In this document: in pieces, positions 54,171-64,000 of the stretch | Layout of the letters: each line of letters starts with the position of its first letter | Position numbering within the stretch: position 1 is the first letter of the stretch | Origin: Aspidiotus rigidus | Taxonomy: Eukaryota > Arthropoda > Insecta > Hemiptera > Diaspididae | NCBI GenBank assembly: GCA_035079385.1 | Contig: JAVHKY010000018.1 | Coordinates: 3,100,001 to 3,164,000, forward strand | DNA: 64,000 nt | Direction of reading: 5' to 3' | Notes under the pieces: model-generated | What the model was told of the DNA's origin: nothing | The model's input: only the letters and a program-made list of their open reading frames with translations | Databases searched by the model: none | Made by a program: the position numbers and the translations under genes

Positions 54171-56981
54171 TAGTCCATGGGCCATAATAGAAAATAGTGG
54201 TTTTTGGTACCACGTGGGGGGACAAAGCGTCACTTTGGGATATGTTAGTAGGGGTGATACTTGACATAAAAAACGATGATAGACATCTGAGAAGAGCAGC
54301 TTTCCAAAATGGCGAATCGGTCTTCTGGTAAAAGGCGAATAACTCACAAAATTGTGTGGGTCAAATTTTCTACTTTTCTTTTTTTAAATAAAAGAAAATA
54401 AGGCCCCAAATAATACATCCAACTTCCTAGCTCCCAAAAATCAATGTTTTGCAAATATCTTGAAAAATTGTGCATCAATCATGAAAAGTTACAGATAAAA
54501 AATATTCCTCGTGAAATTTGTTATAAAAAATACCATTCAAACTTTGATATGCGTCCAATTATCAGCTTAAAAAGTTCGACAAAAGTTGGTAACTTTGAGA
54601 AAAAGTCAATTTTTCAGCAATAAATATCTAAAAAATCAAACACGAATGAAATAAAATTTCAAACAAAAACTATTATTGAAAAATTGTAACTGCAAAATAG
54701 ATTGACTAAACTATCATCCAAACTTTGTCGAAAGTTCTGAGTTTTTGGAAGGAAATCGATTATTGTAGGGTGTCCAGTTTTTTAGGCTTCAGTCATTTTC
54801 AGACCTTTTTCAAAGAAAATAGTCACTTTTTCATCCATACTTGAAAATCGCAAGTTTTTCCGGTGTTGACATCACTTGGTATGTGTTTGACCGCGGATCT
54901 TTCTTTCTTTCTTTTTTCTATCGGGTACCCTCGTATCTCGCTTCCCATACCACTTGGAGCCTTTTTTTTTTTTCGATAATGCAGTTACTTTTTGGACCAA
55001 TTGAGCGTTTCCTTCTTTTTATCAGTCCAATTATTATAATTTATTAACAAAAAAATGTTTTGGGACACACTGTTTGCATCATACATATTTTTAACTAAAA
55101 ATAATTCAAATTAAATATTAAAAAAAAAAAAAAACACTCAGCTGTTGCTCATGATTCATGAAGTTGATTGAATTGACTTGATTGTAAGTGAACTAAAAAG
55201 AAAAAACAAGAGTTTGAATAAAAAAACTCTATAGTTACTAAACAAAATATTAAATCATTTTATAATCAAACATTCATAAGTAAAATCTTACAGCAGCAAT
55301 GTAGTATTCACTTATATAGAAGGCAATAGTAGAGGCTGTTTGTTCCTACTGAATAACTAAGTGATTGTATCACTCATGAGGAAGCGTAAGGATATAAGAG
55401 TTTGTAGGATACGGGGATGTTGCTGTAAGATTTTACATATGAATGTTTAATTATAAAATTATTCAATATTTTATTTAGTTAACAGAGTTTTTTCAATTCA
55501 AACTCTTGTGTTTTTCTTTTTAGTTCAGTTATTATAGATTCAATTCAATCAACTTCATAAGCAACACCGGATTCTTTTTTTAAATATTTTATATTTACAT
55601 TGTGTTCTAGAATAAATAATTCAAAATAATTGGCAGATATTCAAAAATCTATTTTGTGTGGTTTTAAGAGATTGCAGCGCCATGTGCGGATGAACAGCTT
55701 ATATTATTTTAATTTTGTTCAAAGTACAGCAACATCAACGCGCATGTCGGCAAACGGCAAATTAGGTACAATTCCTCATCAAGATTTTATTCCTCTGACT
55801 GCAACTAGGCCACTGAACTGTTGTCGGCATCACTTACCAATAAGAATACTTTAAATAAATAAATAAAAGTATTCAATGTGATTCCTACAGATTTTTTTTC
55901 AATGTTGAAGCTCACAATAGACTTTTTATGATGACCATTAGCTTTACAATAAAGATGTAGTGAATTTTGTGAGAATCACTTTTGGGTTAAAACTTTTCCT
56001 CATTAAAGCTCTGGTTTGGAGGATATTATTGGAAACAATCACTTTCCTTCCAAACGCTCAGAACTTCCGACAATTTTTAAAAGGAAGTTTAAGTAGTCTA
56101 TTTTACAGACAATTGCAAAAGGAACATTTTTTGTTTGAAAGTTTTTCTTATTGAATCTCAGTTCTCCAAAATATTTACCGGTACTATGAATCGATTTTTT
56201 CGGATGCTCACAACTTTTAGAAGCTTTTCAAGATTATAACTAGACTGACAATGAAGTTCAAATAGTCCGTGATGAAGTAAAATTCATGAAAAATATTTTT
56301 TGCTTGGAACTCCTTCTTATTAGAATAGGCCTAGCTTATTTTTTTGTAATATTTGACAACAATCGATTTCCTTCCAAAAGTTCAGAAGTTTCGACAAACT
56401 TCGGAAGAAAGTTTAGGCAATCTACTTTGCAGTTAAAATTTTTCAATAAAAAGTTTTTGTTTGAAATTTTATTTCATTTGTATTTGATTTTCTAGATATT
56501 TATTGCTGAAAAATTGACTTTTTCTCAAAGTTCTCAACTTTTAACGAACTTTTTAAGCTGATAATTGGACGCATAGCGAAGTTTGAATGGTATTTTCTAT
56601 AACAAATTTCACGAGGAACATGTTTTATCTGAAACTTTTCATGGTTGATGCCCAATTTTTCAAGATATTTGCAATAAAACATTGATTTTAGGGAGCTAGA
56701 ACGTGCCACAGAAAATTTATTAGGATATGAGACGCGGGAAGTTGGATATGTTATTCGGGGCCTTATATTTTCTTTTATTGAAAAAGAAAAATAAAAAATT
56801 TGACCCACACAACATACGAGTTATTCGCCTTTTACCAGAAGACCAATTCGCCATTTTGGAAAGCTGCTCTTCTCAGATGTCTATCATCGTTTTTTATGTC
56901 AAGTATCACCCCTACTAACATATCTCAAAGTATCGCTATGTCCCCCGAATGGTACCGCATTTTTATATGGCCCATGGACTA
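54171..56981. mobile_element. 2.8-kb foldback element
   Basis: Almost the whole stretch is one imperfect palindrome. TAGTCCATGGGCCAT at 54171 mirrors 56967-56981. CTGAGAAGAGCAGCTTTCC mirrors 56857-56880. ATGCGTCCAATTATCAGCTT mirrors 56556-56576. CTTACAGCA at 55288 mirrors TGCTGTAAG at 55421. The loop is about 55298-55420. The right arm has extra sequence at 55580-55860 not obvious in the left. No transposase ORF; arms consist of AT-rich diverged sequence with internal sub-repeats (AAAAGTT...AAACTTT types). Confidence 0.75.
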
Positions 56982-56989
56982 CCTACCAC

Positions 56990-57640
56990 ATACTAGCTCG
57001 GAGGCAGGAATTTTTCTAAGTCTCCTTCCCATCATATATGGCTAGCGGGTCGAAATTTTTCCAAGTCCCCCTCCTCTCTCCGTGACGTCATCAACCTCGC
57101 ACGCGCTCGCGGACGAAAAATTCCTGGACAAAAGAGATGGCGGGTTCCACGCTAAAAATTTCAATCATCAAAGAAGTAGGACTCGGAAAATTTTTCAGTA
57201 TTCCGAATTTTGAGCTATGATAGGAGAGCGACGTAGAACAATTTCGATTCTCAAGCTAAATATTTAATAGGAAGAGGACTTCGGAAAATTTCAACATCAA
57301 AGAAGTTGGACTTGATAAAATTTCGAGTACCGGCTTTCGCGCTATAAAAATATATGAAAGGAGGGTAACTCAGATAATTGGAGCCATCAAAAGAATCGAA
57401 CATGAAAAAATTCCGAATATCGAGCTGTACATGACACAAGAGGACTCAAAAAAATTTAGACTTTTCGAAACTCCAATTTCAAATTCAATTCTCTACTTGC
57501 AGACTACATATTTGTGTACACCATGATACAAGCGACTCAAAAAACTTCAAGATTTTTATTCGAATTCTCAATAAAAAAATCATTTCGACCCATAAAATAG
57601 GTTCCCTGTGTTCCTCGTTTGACTTCGTTTAGGAAGCCGT
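56990..57640 (+). repeat. TGACGTCA/45-bp-unit repeat block, copy C
   Basis: Several AGCT.TAT.TGATAGGA and AATTTTTCCAAGTCCCCCTCC units, one CGTGACGTCATCAAC site, and the family end AAATAGGTTCCCTGTGTTCC followed by GTTTGACTTCGTTTAGGAAGCC (57597-57640), as in copies A and B. Confidence 0.5.
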
Positions 57641-59965
57641 GGTTTTTGTATGCTAAGCGTAGTATAGTCTAGTATTAGCATAGGCGTAGTTAATACTGTA
57701 TGCTAGGATTGGGAAACTCGAACTCAGCCGTACAGATTTCTGGATTAGGTCAAGGGCTCGAGGATTCCAAGTCCACCAACTGGGGGAGGGCAACTCGGCC
57801 TCACGGGTGGAGTGCCAGTCAAGACATTATAAAGATGTTAAAATCCACGAAGTTGTGCAGACGTTTGAGCATAACTCGAATAGAAGATAGAAAGATGAAT
57901 CGAATAATCTGAATACGAATGGGAAAATGATATAGCGATGTTCGTGTTCGTAGGACGCTAAAATCTTAATACACCGGTATCGTTTTCGATTAGGCAAAAC
58001 ATACATTCTCTCCCTCTTCGTTGGCGTCCGCCTCGCGTTCTCATCCCACCTAATCTACCCTCAATACGCGAGTAGCTATTGTTGAAACGTAATTACCATT
58101 CTTTCATCTAATTTTCGTCGAAGTTATTTTTCTTTTCAGTGAAACTGTGCTGATGCCGCTGTCAAAACCACGTTCTCAGTAGCAATTTCGCGACGTAGCT
58201 TTTAATTTCTTTAACGTCAATTCAGATTTTCATCTTGAACCCGCCGAAAAAGACTTTCAACTTTTCCAGTTTATTTTCCCGCGTATACAGGAGGTATACT
58301 ATATCGCGAGTGTAGACTTTCCTCCGCCCCGGCTCGACGAAAAACTTCCGAATGGAAGATTTCGAATTAATTAATTCTTCTTTTTTCCCAGCGTCTATAC
58401 GTACGTAGTAAGTAGGAATTTTTGACCCAATTTCTTGCGCATTACTTCGAGTTTGGAGACAACAAAAAAAAATAAAGGTATCATCCCGAGAATGTTCCTC
58501 TTCCGCTGTACGAGTATACTATCCCAGCTAATTCATCTCGACTTCTACACTGTCGTGTCGGGGTTGCCGCCGTTGAATCGAACGACAATAATTTATTCAC
58601 AAAGGAACGATACGTCATTTTCAGAAAATACCTATACAAGACAAATTCGCGGAATGTTATGCGGTTTTTAAGACATATATACACCGTCGCTCATATATCC
58701 GTACCCATACCGCGAAGCATTCGTGATGCTCGGAGAAAAGAGGACAAACGCGCCAGGATGAAGGAAGTAAGAAAGCGACGGCGATGTAAAAGGGTTTATT
58801 ATAAAGTTTGTTAAAATAATTCTGCAACTTCTACATATAGTTAAAAGTTGAAGGAGTGTGCGCGCCAACGCGAAAGGGAGAGAAAGCGCACTCATTTCTT
58901 TACCATTATATTACTTATGAGTTTTCGATTTACAAACAACAAACAAGAAAATACGTTTTCTCCTCCTTCCTAGTGCGGTAAGTTTTCTCTGGGAAATGAG
59001 CATTCACTGCCAACTCTCATACGACTACCTACAGTCTGCGGGGCAAGGCCAAAGGGATATCTTCTCCCTGTGCTCGCTATACAGCACGTTAATTCGAATA
59101 ACGATATGCAAAGCGCTCTCCCACCCCTCTTACCCCTTTCTCTTCGACTATTTCCTTCGTTATGATTATTAATACGCACGTATTAAATTACTTCTTGCTA
59201 GCAATTAAAACCGTGCCACGCTGACTTCTCCTTTCTAAATTAATTGAAACAAATGAAGTTTTCTCGAGCTCTCTTCGCATCATCTCCTACAGTCTCTATG
59301 TTCAATTTCGCATGCCGATCTTTCTATATATATATATATATATACGTAGAGATGATTTTTCTTCTTCTTTCTCTGTTTTTTTTTTTTTTTTTCGTTTTGT
59401 TTCCTTCTGGGGCGAACAAAGTGCAAAAAATTCTGTTTTCCGAATTCATATTTAATCTAACGCTCTCTCGTCTCTCTTTTCCATTTCTATACGCGCGTTT
59501 GTTCAACCCCTTCTCGTCGGTATTTTAATAATTATTTAATGAAGACGAAGCGTTCTTAATGTTTCGATATAGCGAAATTATTCATCTCAGAAATATTCCT
59601 GTCCTGTTCGTTTGTTAATATAATTTTCTAGGTTAGACGAACCGATGCTTGATGTTTTACAACTCCCCTAGGGTGAGAAATGTGTATTCCCGAGTTCGGG
59701 GCAGAAAGTAATGGGAAGTTCTAGAAACGAATAATGGTACACAAGTCTAAGATGACTCGAAGTTCAGAAACCTTCGTGCTGACTCAAATTAAAAGTATTG
59801 GAATTTTGCTGATCTTTTCTGTTTTTTGTTGATAAAGTAGCACAAAGGCTGTCAAAAAGAGGAAAAATCGCCATATCGGGGTTCTTTCCTATTTCAAAAT
59901 GATAGGAATCCTGTGTGTTTCTCCGACGAAAATTTGTTTCAGAATCATATATTCTCCAAAATCAG
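57641..59965. other. noncoding, no gene recognised
   Basis: 57950-59560 is unique DNA with many CpG words. (TA)n lies at 59325-59344 and a T-run at 59378-59392. No exon seen. Confidence 0.4.
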
Positions 59966-60137
59966 GTTTACAATGACGAGAATACTCGAAAGAGTAACAC
60001 AGAAGAAAAATGCAAAAGACCGCACGATAATAGAAAACACGAGCGCTTTAAGCTAATCAGCCATTCTCGAAGTGTGGAAAGCGACCAAACCCAGCACCAA
60101 CAAGAACAGGCGACATCAAACGAAATCATGCCCGAAG

Positions 60138-61548
60138 CTACGAGTCATCGAAATGTGAATCATTCCCGTAGACTAATTCGATCAATCCTTCAGGAATGTA
60201 CCTGTTCAAAACGATAACGCTACTATTATTCTGATGTCGGAGGATTTCTATTTCCTCAAGGGCCAGACGCTTGAAATAAGAGTTTTCCCTATGAAGGAGG
60301 ACTTCGGACCTTTCTTTAAAATTGTGACCACTTTCGATCAAATGATCAGCAATAGCTGACTTCCCTACTTTCTTTTTCCTCCATACTTTTTTATGTTCGT
60401 CAACTCTAATTTGGAGCTGGCGGCTGGTCATTCCTATATATAGACGCTAGGGCAATCTGTACAAGTCGCCCTATAAACCCCTCCCCTCTCGGCCACTGGG
60501 ATAGGGTCCTTAACTGTGTTGATATTACAAAAGGCCGGTCGAAAACCGAAGGTGCGGAGGATGCGGCCCAACTCCGATGAAAACTTGCCTAGAAACGGGA
60601 GCTTAATCCACCGTTTCCTACTATCTTGGCGTGAATCCTGGGGGAGGGAGGTCGTAGAGTCAAGGCATTTCCTTGTGAGCCTCCTGCGAACCATAAGGTC
60701 AACATCGACCCTGACCTGGTTGACTCTAGCCAGGTGCTTTTTAATTATTAATTCTTTCTGGAAAGCGGCTTGACTCAATGGGACATGAGTCAAGCGATGT
60801 ATTAGGCTATTAAACGTAGCAACTTTGTGGGCAACACGTACGAATGACGACCCGTGGATAGTGATATCGGTCGAGGTAATTTTCCTGTAAATACCAAATT
60901 GATGAACGCCGTCAGTGACGGAAATAGACAAGTCCAAAAAGTTTATAACGGAGCCACCAACTTCCAATGTAAATTTTATGGAAGGGTAAAGGCTGTTTAA
61001 ATAATGAAAAAACTCACTAAGGAGTTCTGTTGGACCGGTCCACGCACACAAAACGTCGTCAACGTGCCTTTGCCAATAGTGTATGTGACTCGCAAACACC
61101 TGGCCTGAAGAGAACAGGTCGCCCTCAAATTTCGACATAAAAACTTCTGAAATAAGAGAACCCAGAGGAGAACCAATAGGGATCCCCACTACCTCAGGGA
61201 ACTTGTAGAATTTATCATTAAATTTACCCACTTCCTCATGCGGGACACCGGATTTTACAAGCAACTCACCCATCCGCTGCATAGTAGCAGCCTTTGGGAT
61301 GTTGGGAAATAACCCCACCACGTCGAAGGAACATAAAGTTACGCCTTGAAGGAGGGAAACATCCTTCAGGTTGTTAGCGAGGGTACATGAATTCAATACG
61401 GAATGAAGAGACTCGAACTCCACTGTAGACTTGAACGAGCGATCGAGAAATTCTGCAAGGGAGTAGATCGGAGAGGCGACAAAAGAGACCACGGGTCGCA
61501 TAGGTACTCCTTCCTTATGAATTTTTCGTAGCCCGTAAAGGAAAGGAC
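60138..61548 (-). pseudogene. PLE3 reverse transcriptase / GIY-YIG, inactivated
   Basis: Minus strand begins FLYGLRKIHKEGVPMRPVVS, then SFDVVGLFPNIP, GIPIGSPLGS and HVDD in place of the catalytic YVDD (QRHVDDVL). The endonuclease starts GGVYRATCTDCPSVYI. A 2-bp TA insertion around 60432 then shifts the frame before MTSRQLQIRVDEHKK and SAIADHLIESGHN. Compared with PLE1, about 16 codons are missing between the second and third RT blocks (VPHEEVGKFNDKF). N-terminus absent. Several independent lesions, so long dead. Confidence 0.85.
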
Positions 61549-61557
61549 CCTATCACA

Positions 61558-61923
61558 GTGGCCAAGAGGGGATGGGTTTATAGGGTGGCTTGTGGAGATT
61601 GCCCTAGCGTCTATGTAGGACTGACCAGCCGTCAGCTCCAAATTAGACTTGACGAACATAAAAAAGCTTGGAAGAAAAAGAAAGTAAGGGAGTCAGCCTT
61701 TGCTGATCATTTGATCGAAAGTGGTCACAATTTTAAAGAGGGGTCCGAAGTCCTCCTTCATAGGAAAAACTCTTACTTCAAGCGTCTGGCCCTTGAGGAA
61801 ATAGAAATCCTCCGACATCAGAATAATAGTAGCGTTACCGTTTTGAACAGGTACATTCCTGAAGAAGGATTGATCATGATTCACATTTCGATGACTCGTA
61901 GCTTCGGTCATGATTTCGTTTGA
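61558..61923 (+). pseudogene. inverted copy of the PLE3 GIY-YIG domain
   Basis: Open frame reading GWVYRVACGDCPSVYVGLTS, RQLQIRLDEHKKAWKKKK, ADHLIESGHNFKEGSEVLLH and RYIPEEGLI: a complete GIY-YIG domain (YVGL replaces YIG.). It lacks the 2-bp insertion that breaks the sister copy at 60138-60431, so it preserves the older state. The RT is absent; it cannot be a working PLE. Confidence 0.8.
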
Positions 61924-62068
61924 TGTCGCCTGTTCTTGTTGGTACTGGGTTTAGTCGCTTTCCACACTTCGAGAATGGCTGATTAGCCGAAAGCGCTCGT
62001 GTTTTCTATTATCGTGCGGTCTTTTGCATTTTTCTTCTGTGTTACTCTTTCGAGTATCCTCGTCATTA

Positions 62069-62696
62069 TGGATGACCGTAATTTCATACAAAAACGTATT
62101 GATTCAGATTTACAAGTTCCGAAAAGGGAAAATTGGGAGGTTTCGTGCAGAACTTCTGTCCTTGCAGAAGATGAATTTGCGGCGTCTGGCCTTCTTGGGT
62201 CCCACGGCTCAACTGACTCCTCTTTGCTTCTTTCAGTCGAGACTTTAATTAGTTTTCCTCCTTTACGTGCTTGTGATTTGAATTTAGATTTCAAATCGCT
62301 AGAGTAAGTCAAATAACTCTCCCTTTTATGCTTAAGACATTTTGAGAGAAAACCTGTTCTATATAATATGTTTTTGACATGCTTCATATTATCTTTGCTC
62401 CGACTACTTGCCTATGTGTGTAGATCTCTTCATTGTATACTGGGCTCTTTATACTAGGCTTATACGAAGTCTAAACCTCCGTTCTTCATACTGCTCTCGA
62501 AAACAATTTGTTCTATGCAGTAAGACATCATGAGCTGTGATCCCGAAGCCCCCTCCAACTATGGATTAATCAGCTGGTGACGTCATCAGTCGTGACCCTG
62601 AGTCCCCATCCAACTATGACGTCATCAGCTGGTGACGTCACCAACCCCGAATATAATTTTGAAATTTGCGCTCATCCGTCCACTCGTTCGCCCCCG
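62069..62696. other. noncoding; GACGTCA-containing direct repeats
   Basis: 62540-62650 holds two copies of a CCCC(C)-TCCAACTATG...ATCAGCTGGTGACGTCA unit. The rest is unrecognised. Confidence 0.4.
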
Positions 62697-62990
62697 TTGG
62701 TAGTGGTAATGAAGAAGGCCAACTACACCCAAAAAGTGGAGTCGTGCATCGCAAAGAATGGATACCACGTCGAGCTGACGACCTGAAAGCTGTGTTGAAA
62801 CGGAACAATGTACCTGGTAATGGAAGGACGCTGGAGATGAACCCGGTAGCACCAAAATTCAAGGGGCTTGTGAAAACCGTCTAATGAGACTTTTGGTCAA
62901 CAGCATCCGATCTTCATGCTATACAAGATAGCAAAGACCGCAGCCACATTCTTCAAATAAGAGTACCGGTTTGCACATCAGAAACAACAT
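62697..62990 (+). pseudogene. Penelope-like fragment of the PLE2 family
   Basis: Translates in broken frames to VVMKKANYTQKVESCIAKNG and PGNGRTLEMNPVAPKFKGLV, matching PLE2 residues 29-48 and 69-88 (VVMEKEDYTQKVESYIAVNG; PGNGRTLEMNPVAPKLKGLV). The part between them is shortened. Plus strand; only the N-terminal RT region is present. Confidence 0.8.
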
Positions 62991-62999
62991 CTAATAGCA

Positions 63000-63260
63000 A
63001 GTGTCGACTCACTCTTGATGTCGATTATAAAACCTTATTCTATTGTGTAATTGAATTTTAAAAAATTTTCAAGGCTATTGCAGGCCGATGAGTGACACAT
63101 AATAACTGACGTCGACATCAATCTAGAATACAGGGAGTCAGCTCAGTTTCAACATCGACGATGAGTTAATGGTAGGAACGAGTGGTCGATTTCGAGTCGT
63201 CTTCCAGTCATTTTGGGCCGAGACGCGGAACTAAATCGGCCGACAGAGTCTACATGTTTC
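63000..63260. repeat. TCGA-rich repeat, fragment
   Basis: GATGTCGATTATAAAACC, GATGAGTGACACATAATAACTG and GGTCGATTTCGAGTC with CTTCCAGTCATTTTGGGCC. The last matches 35790-35815 and the GATGAGTGAC part matches 47530-47545. Confidence 0.55.
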
Positions 63261-64000
63261 CTCGGGTGGCTTCATCCACCACTCGTCCAAGTTTCGTCAA
63301 AGTGCGAAACTGCCGCAATCTTGCGTCGCGTCGCTTTAAATTCAATCAAAAAGCTCTTTCCACCTTCGAATATCGGATCCTGTAAAGGTACGCGCAATCC
63401 GTGTGCGGAATGTGTTGACTAATATTTGTAAGAATAAAAGAATTTGATTTATATCGAAAAACCATTCTCGAGGAAGGTTACGATTCTTTTTTTTTTTTTT
63501 TCACTTTAAACCGCGTATACGTGCGTATGTGTAAAGGGCCGCGAAATATGCGAGCAATAAAAATGCTAATTCGGAAAACAGAAGAACATTATAGAGTGGG
63601 TAAAAAAGTTGATTTTCCGGTTATCTTGTAGCTTCTTCCCGTTGACAAATGATATTTTCTTAAAGAAGGGTCATTTTCACCCTTTATTTCCGCATTTTCG
63701 CGTACTCTTGTCCGCAAAACTTTCACGTATACGCTTTTTCTTTTCCGTATAACATCTTCAGTCCTCGACATTATTCGCGAAATTGATATTCGACCATACA
63801 AACCGCACACACGTTATGTGCCAACAAATTCGCGGATAAACCGCACCATCCTTTTCCTTCGTATAACTTTCACGGCACGGCGTGGCGGGATCGAAGAAAA
63901 ATTCTTCTTCTAATCGCGGCCAGATCAAGACGATTATTTTATTAAGCTGGTCGACGAGAGGTTTCAATATAAAGAAAGCGCATACTATATTTTCTATGTG
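63261..64000. other. noncoding, no gene recognised
   Basis: Unique CpG-containing DNA with a T-run (63487-63500). No exon seen up to the window end. Confidence 0.4.

Larger units (their letters stand above)
59972..62068 (-). mobile_element. Penelope-like element PLE3 with inverted partial copy
   Basis: Minus-strand PLE body (60138-61548) whose 5' side is joined head-on to an inverted copy of its own 3' end (61549-62068). The outer parts mirror each other: ATGACGAGAATACTCGAAAG at 59972 is the inverse of 62049-62068, and the GAGCGCTTTAAGCTAATCAG stretch mirrors 61980-61999. PLE insertions commonly carry such partial inverted or tandem copies. The family is the same as PLE1. Confidence 0.8.

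Noticed and set aside
59972..60000. TGACGAG...CTCGAAAG in PLE3 ends as a hammerhead
   Set aside because: The essential C before TGACGA is A, and no palindromic stem III or stem I pairing could be drawn; left unannotated as a ribozyme.
1..64000. CRISPR arrays, operons, bacterial promoters, rRNA genes
   Set aside because: None seen; introns, NUMTs and LINE/PLE content show nuclear eukaryotic DNA.

Overview
The window looks like insect (certainly arthropod-like) nuclear DNA. It is AT-rich, gene-poor and packed with transposon relics. Three spliced exons of a dachshund (dac) homologue lie on the minus strand. Two blocks of mitochondrial DNA read sensibly only with the invertebrate mitochondrial code (TGA=Trp, ATA=Met). 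I cannot name the order from sequence alone; a hymenopteran-like insect is a guess.

Layout. 0-2.2 kb: a MULE DNA transposon whose transposase is intact except for an in-frame TGA just before its SWIM zinc finger. 2.2-2.8 kb: the 3' end of a non-LTR reverse transcriptase (RT) gene. 4.6-7.05 kb: a Penelope-like element (PLE1) with a 601-codon RT plus GIY-YIG ORF. 7.4-7.85 kb: a small hAT deletion derivative with TIRs and an 8-bp target duplication. 8.2-9.0 kb: a foldback/MITE rich in TGACGTCA, with a perfect 19-bp hairpin inside. 9-19 kb: mostly unrecognised noncoding DNA. 19.1-19.8 kb: a PLE relic. 21.0-23.2 kb: PLE2, flanked by ~200-bp inverted repeats that each carry a hammerhead-ribozyme-like motif.

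25.3-28.8 kb: three consecutive dac exons with matching splice phases. The 2.95-kb intron between two of them holds a broken PLE, a MITE and a 1.6-kb foldback element. 31.7-33.0 kb: R1-like and Jockey-like RT relics. 33.5-35.9 kb: a TCGA-rich repeat cassette enclosing a PLE fragment (with a third hammerhead-like motif) and a mitochondrial ND4 pseudogene. 37.7-38.4 kb: a higher-order minisatellite. 41.2-43.5 kb: duplications, a large ATTT/AATT microsatellite and a diverged ~300-bp tandem array. 43.8-45.5 kb: BEL/Pao gag-protease relic. 47.3-49.8 kb: an inverted-repeat cassette of the same TCGA/GACCAAA family, enclosing COX2 and CYTB fragments. 50 kb: RNase H relic. 54.2-57.0 kb: a 2.8-kb foldback. 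60.0-62.1 kb: PLE3 with an inverted partial copy at its 5' end. 62.7-63.3 kb: a PLE2-family fragment and another TCGA repeat.

The only host gene I can support is dac. Nearly everything else recognisable is mobile or mobile-derived. The most unusual signals are the two mitochondrial inserts lodged in copies of the same nuclear repeat family, and the hammerhead-like motifs with palindromic stem III in two different PLE lineages. All repeat boundaries and family calls come from reading the sequence by eye; nothing was searched or aligned by computer.
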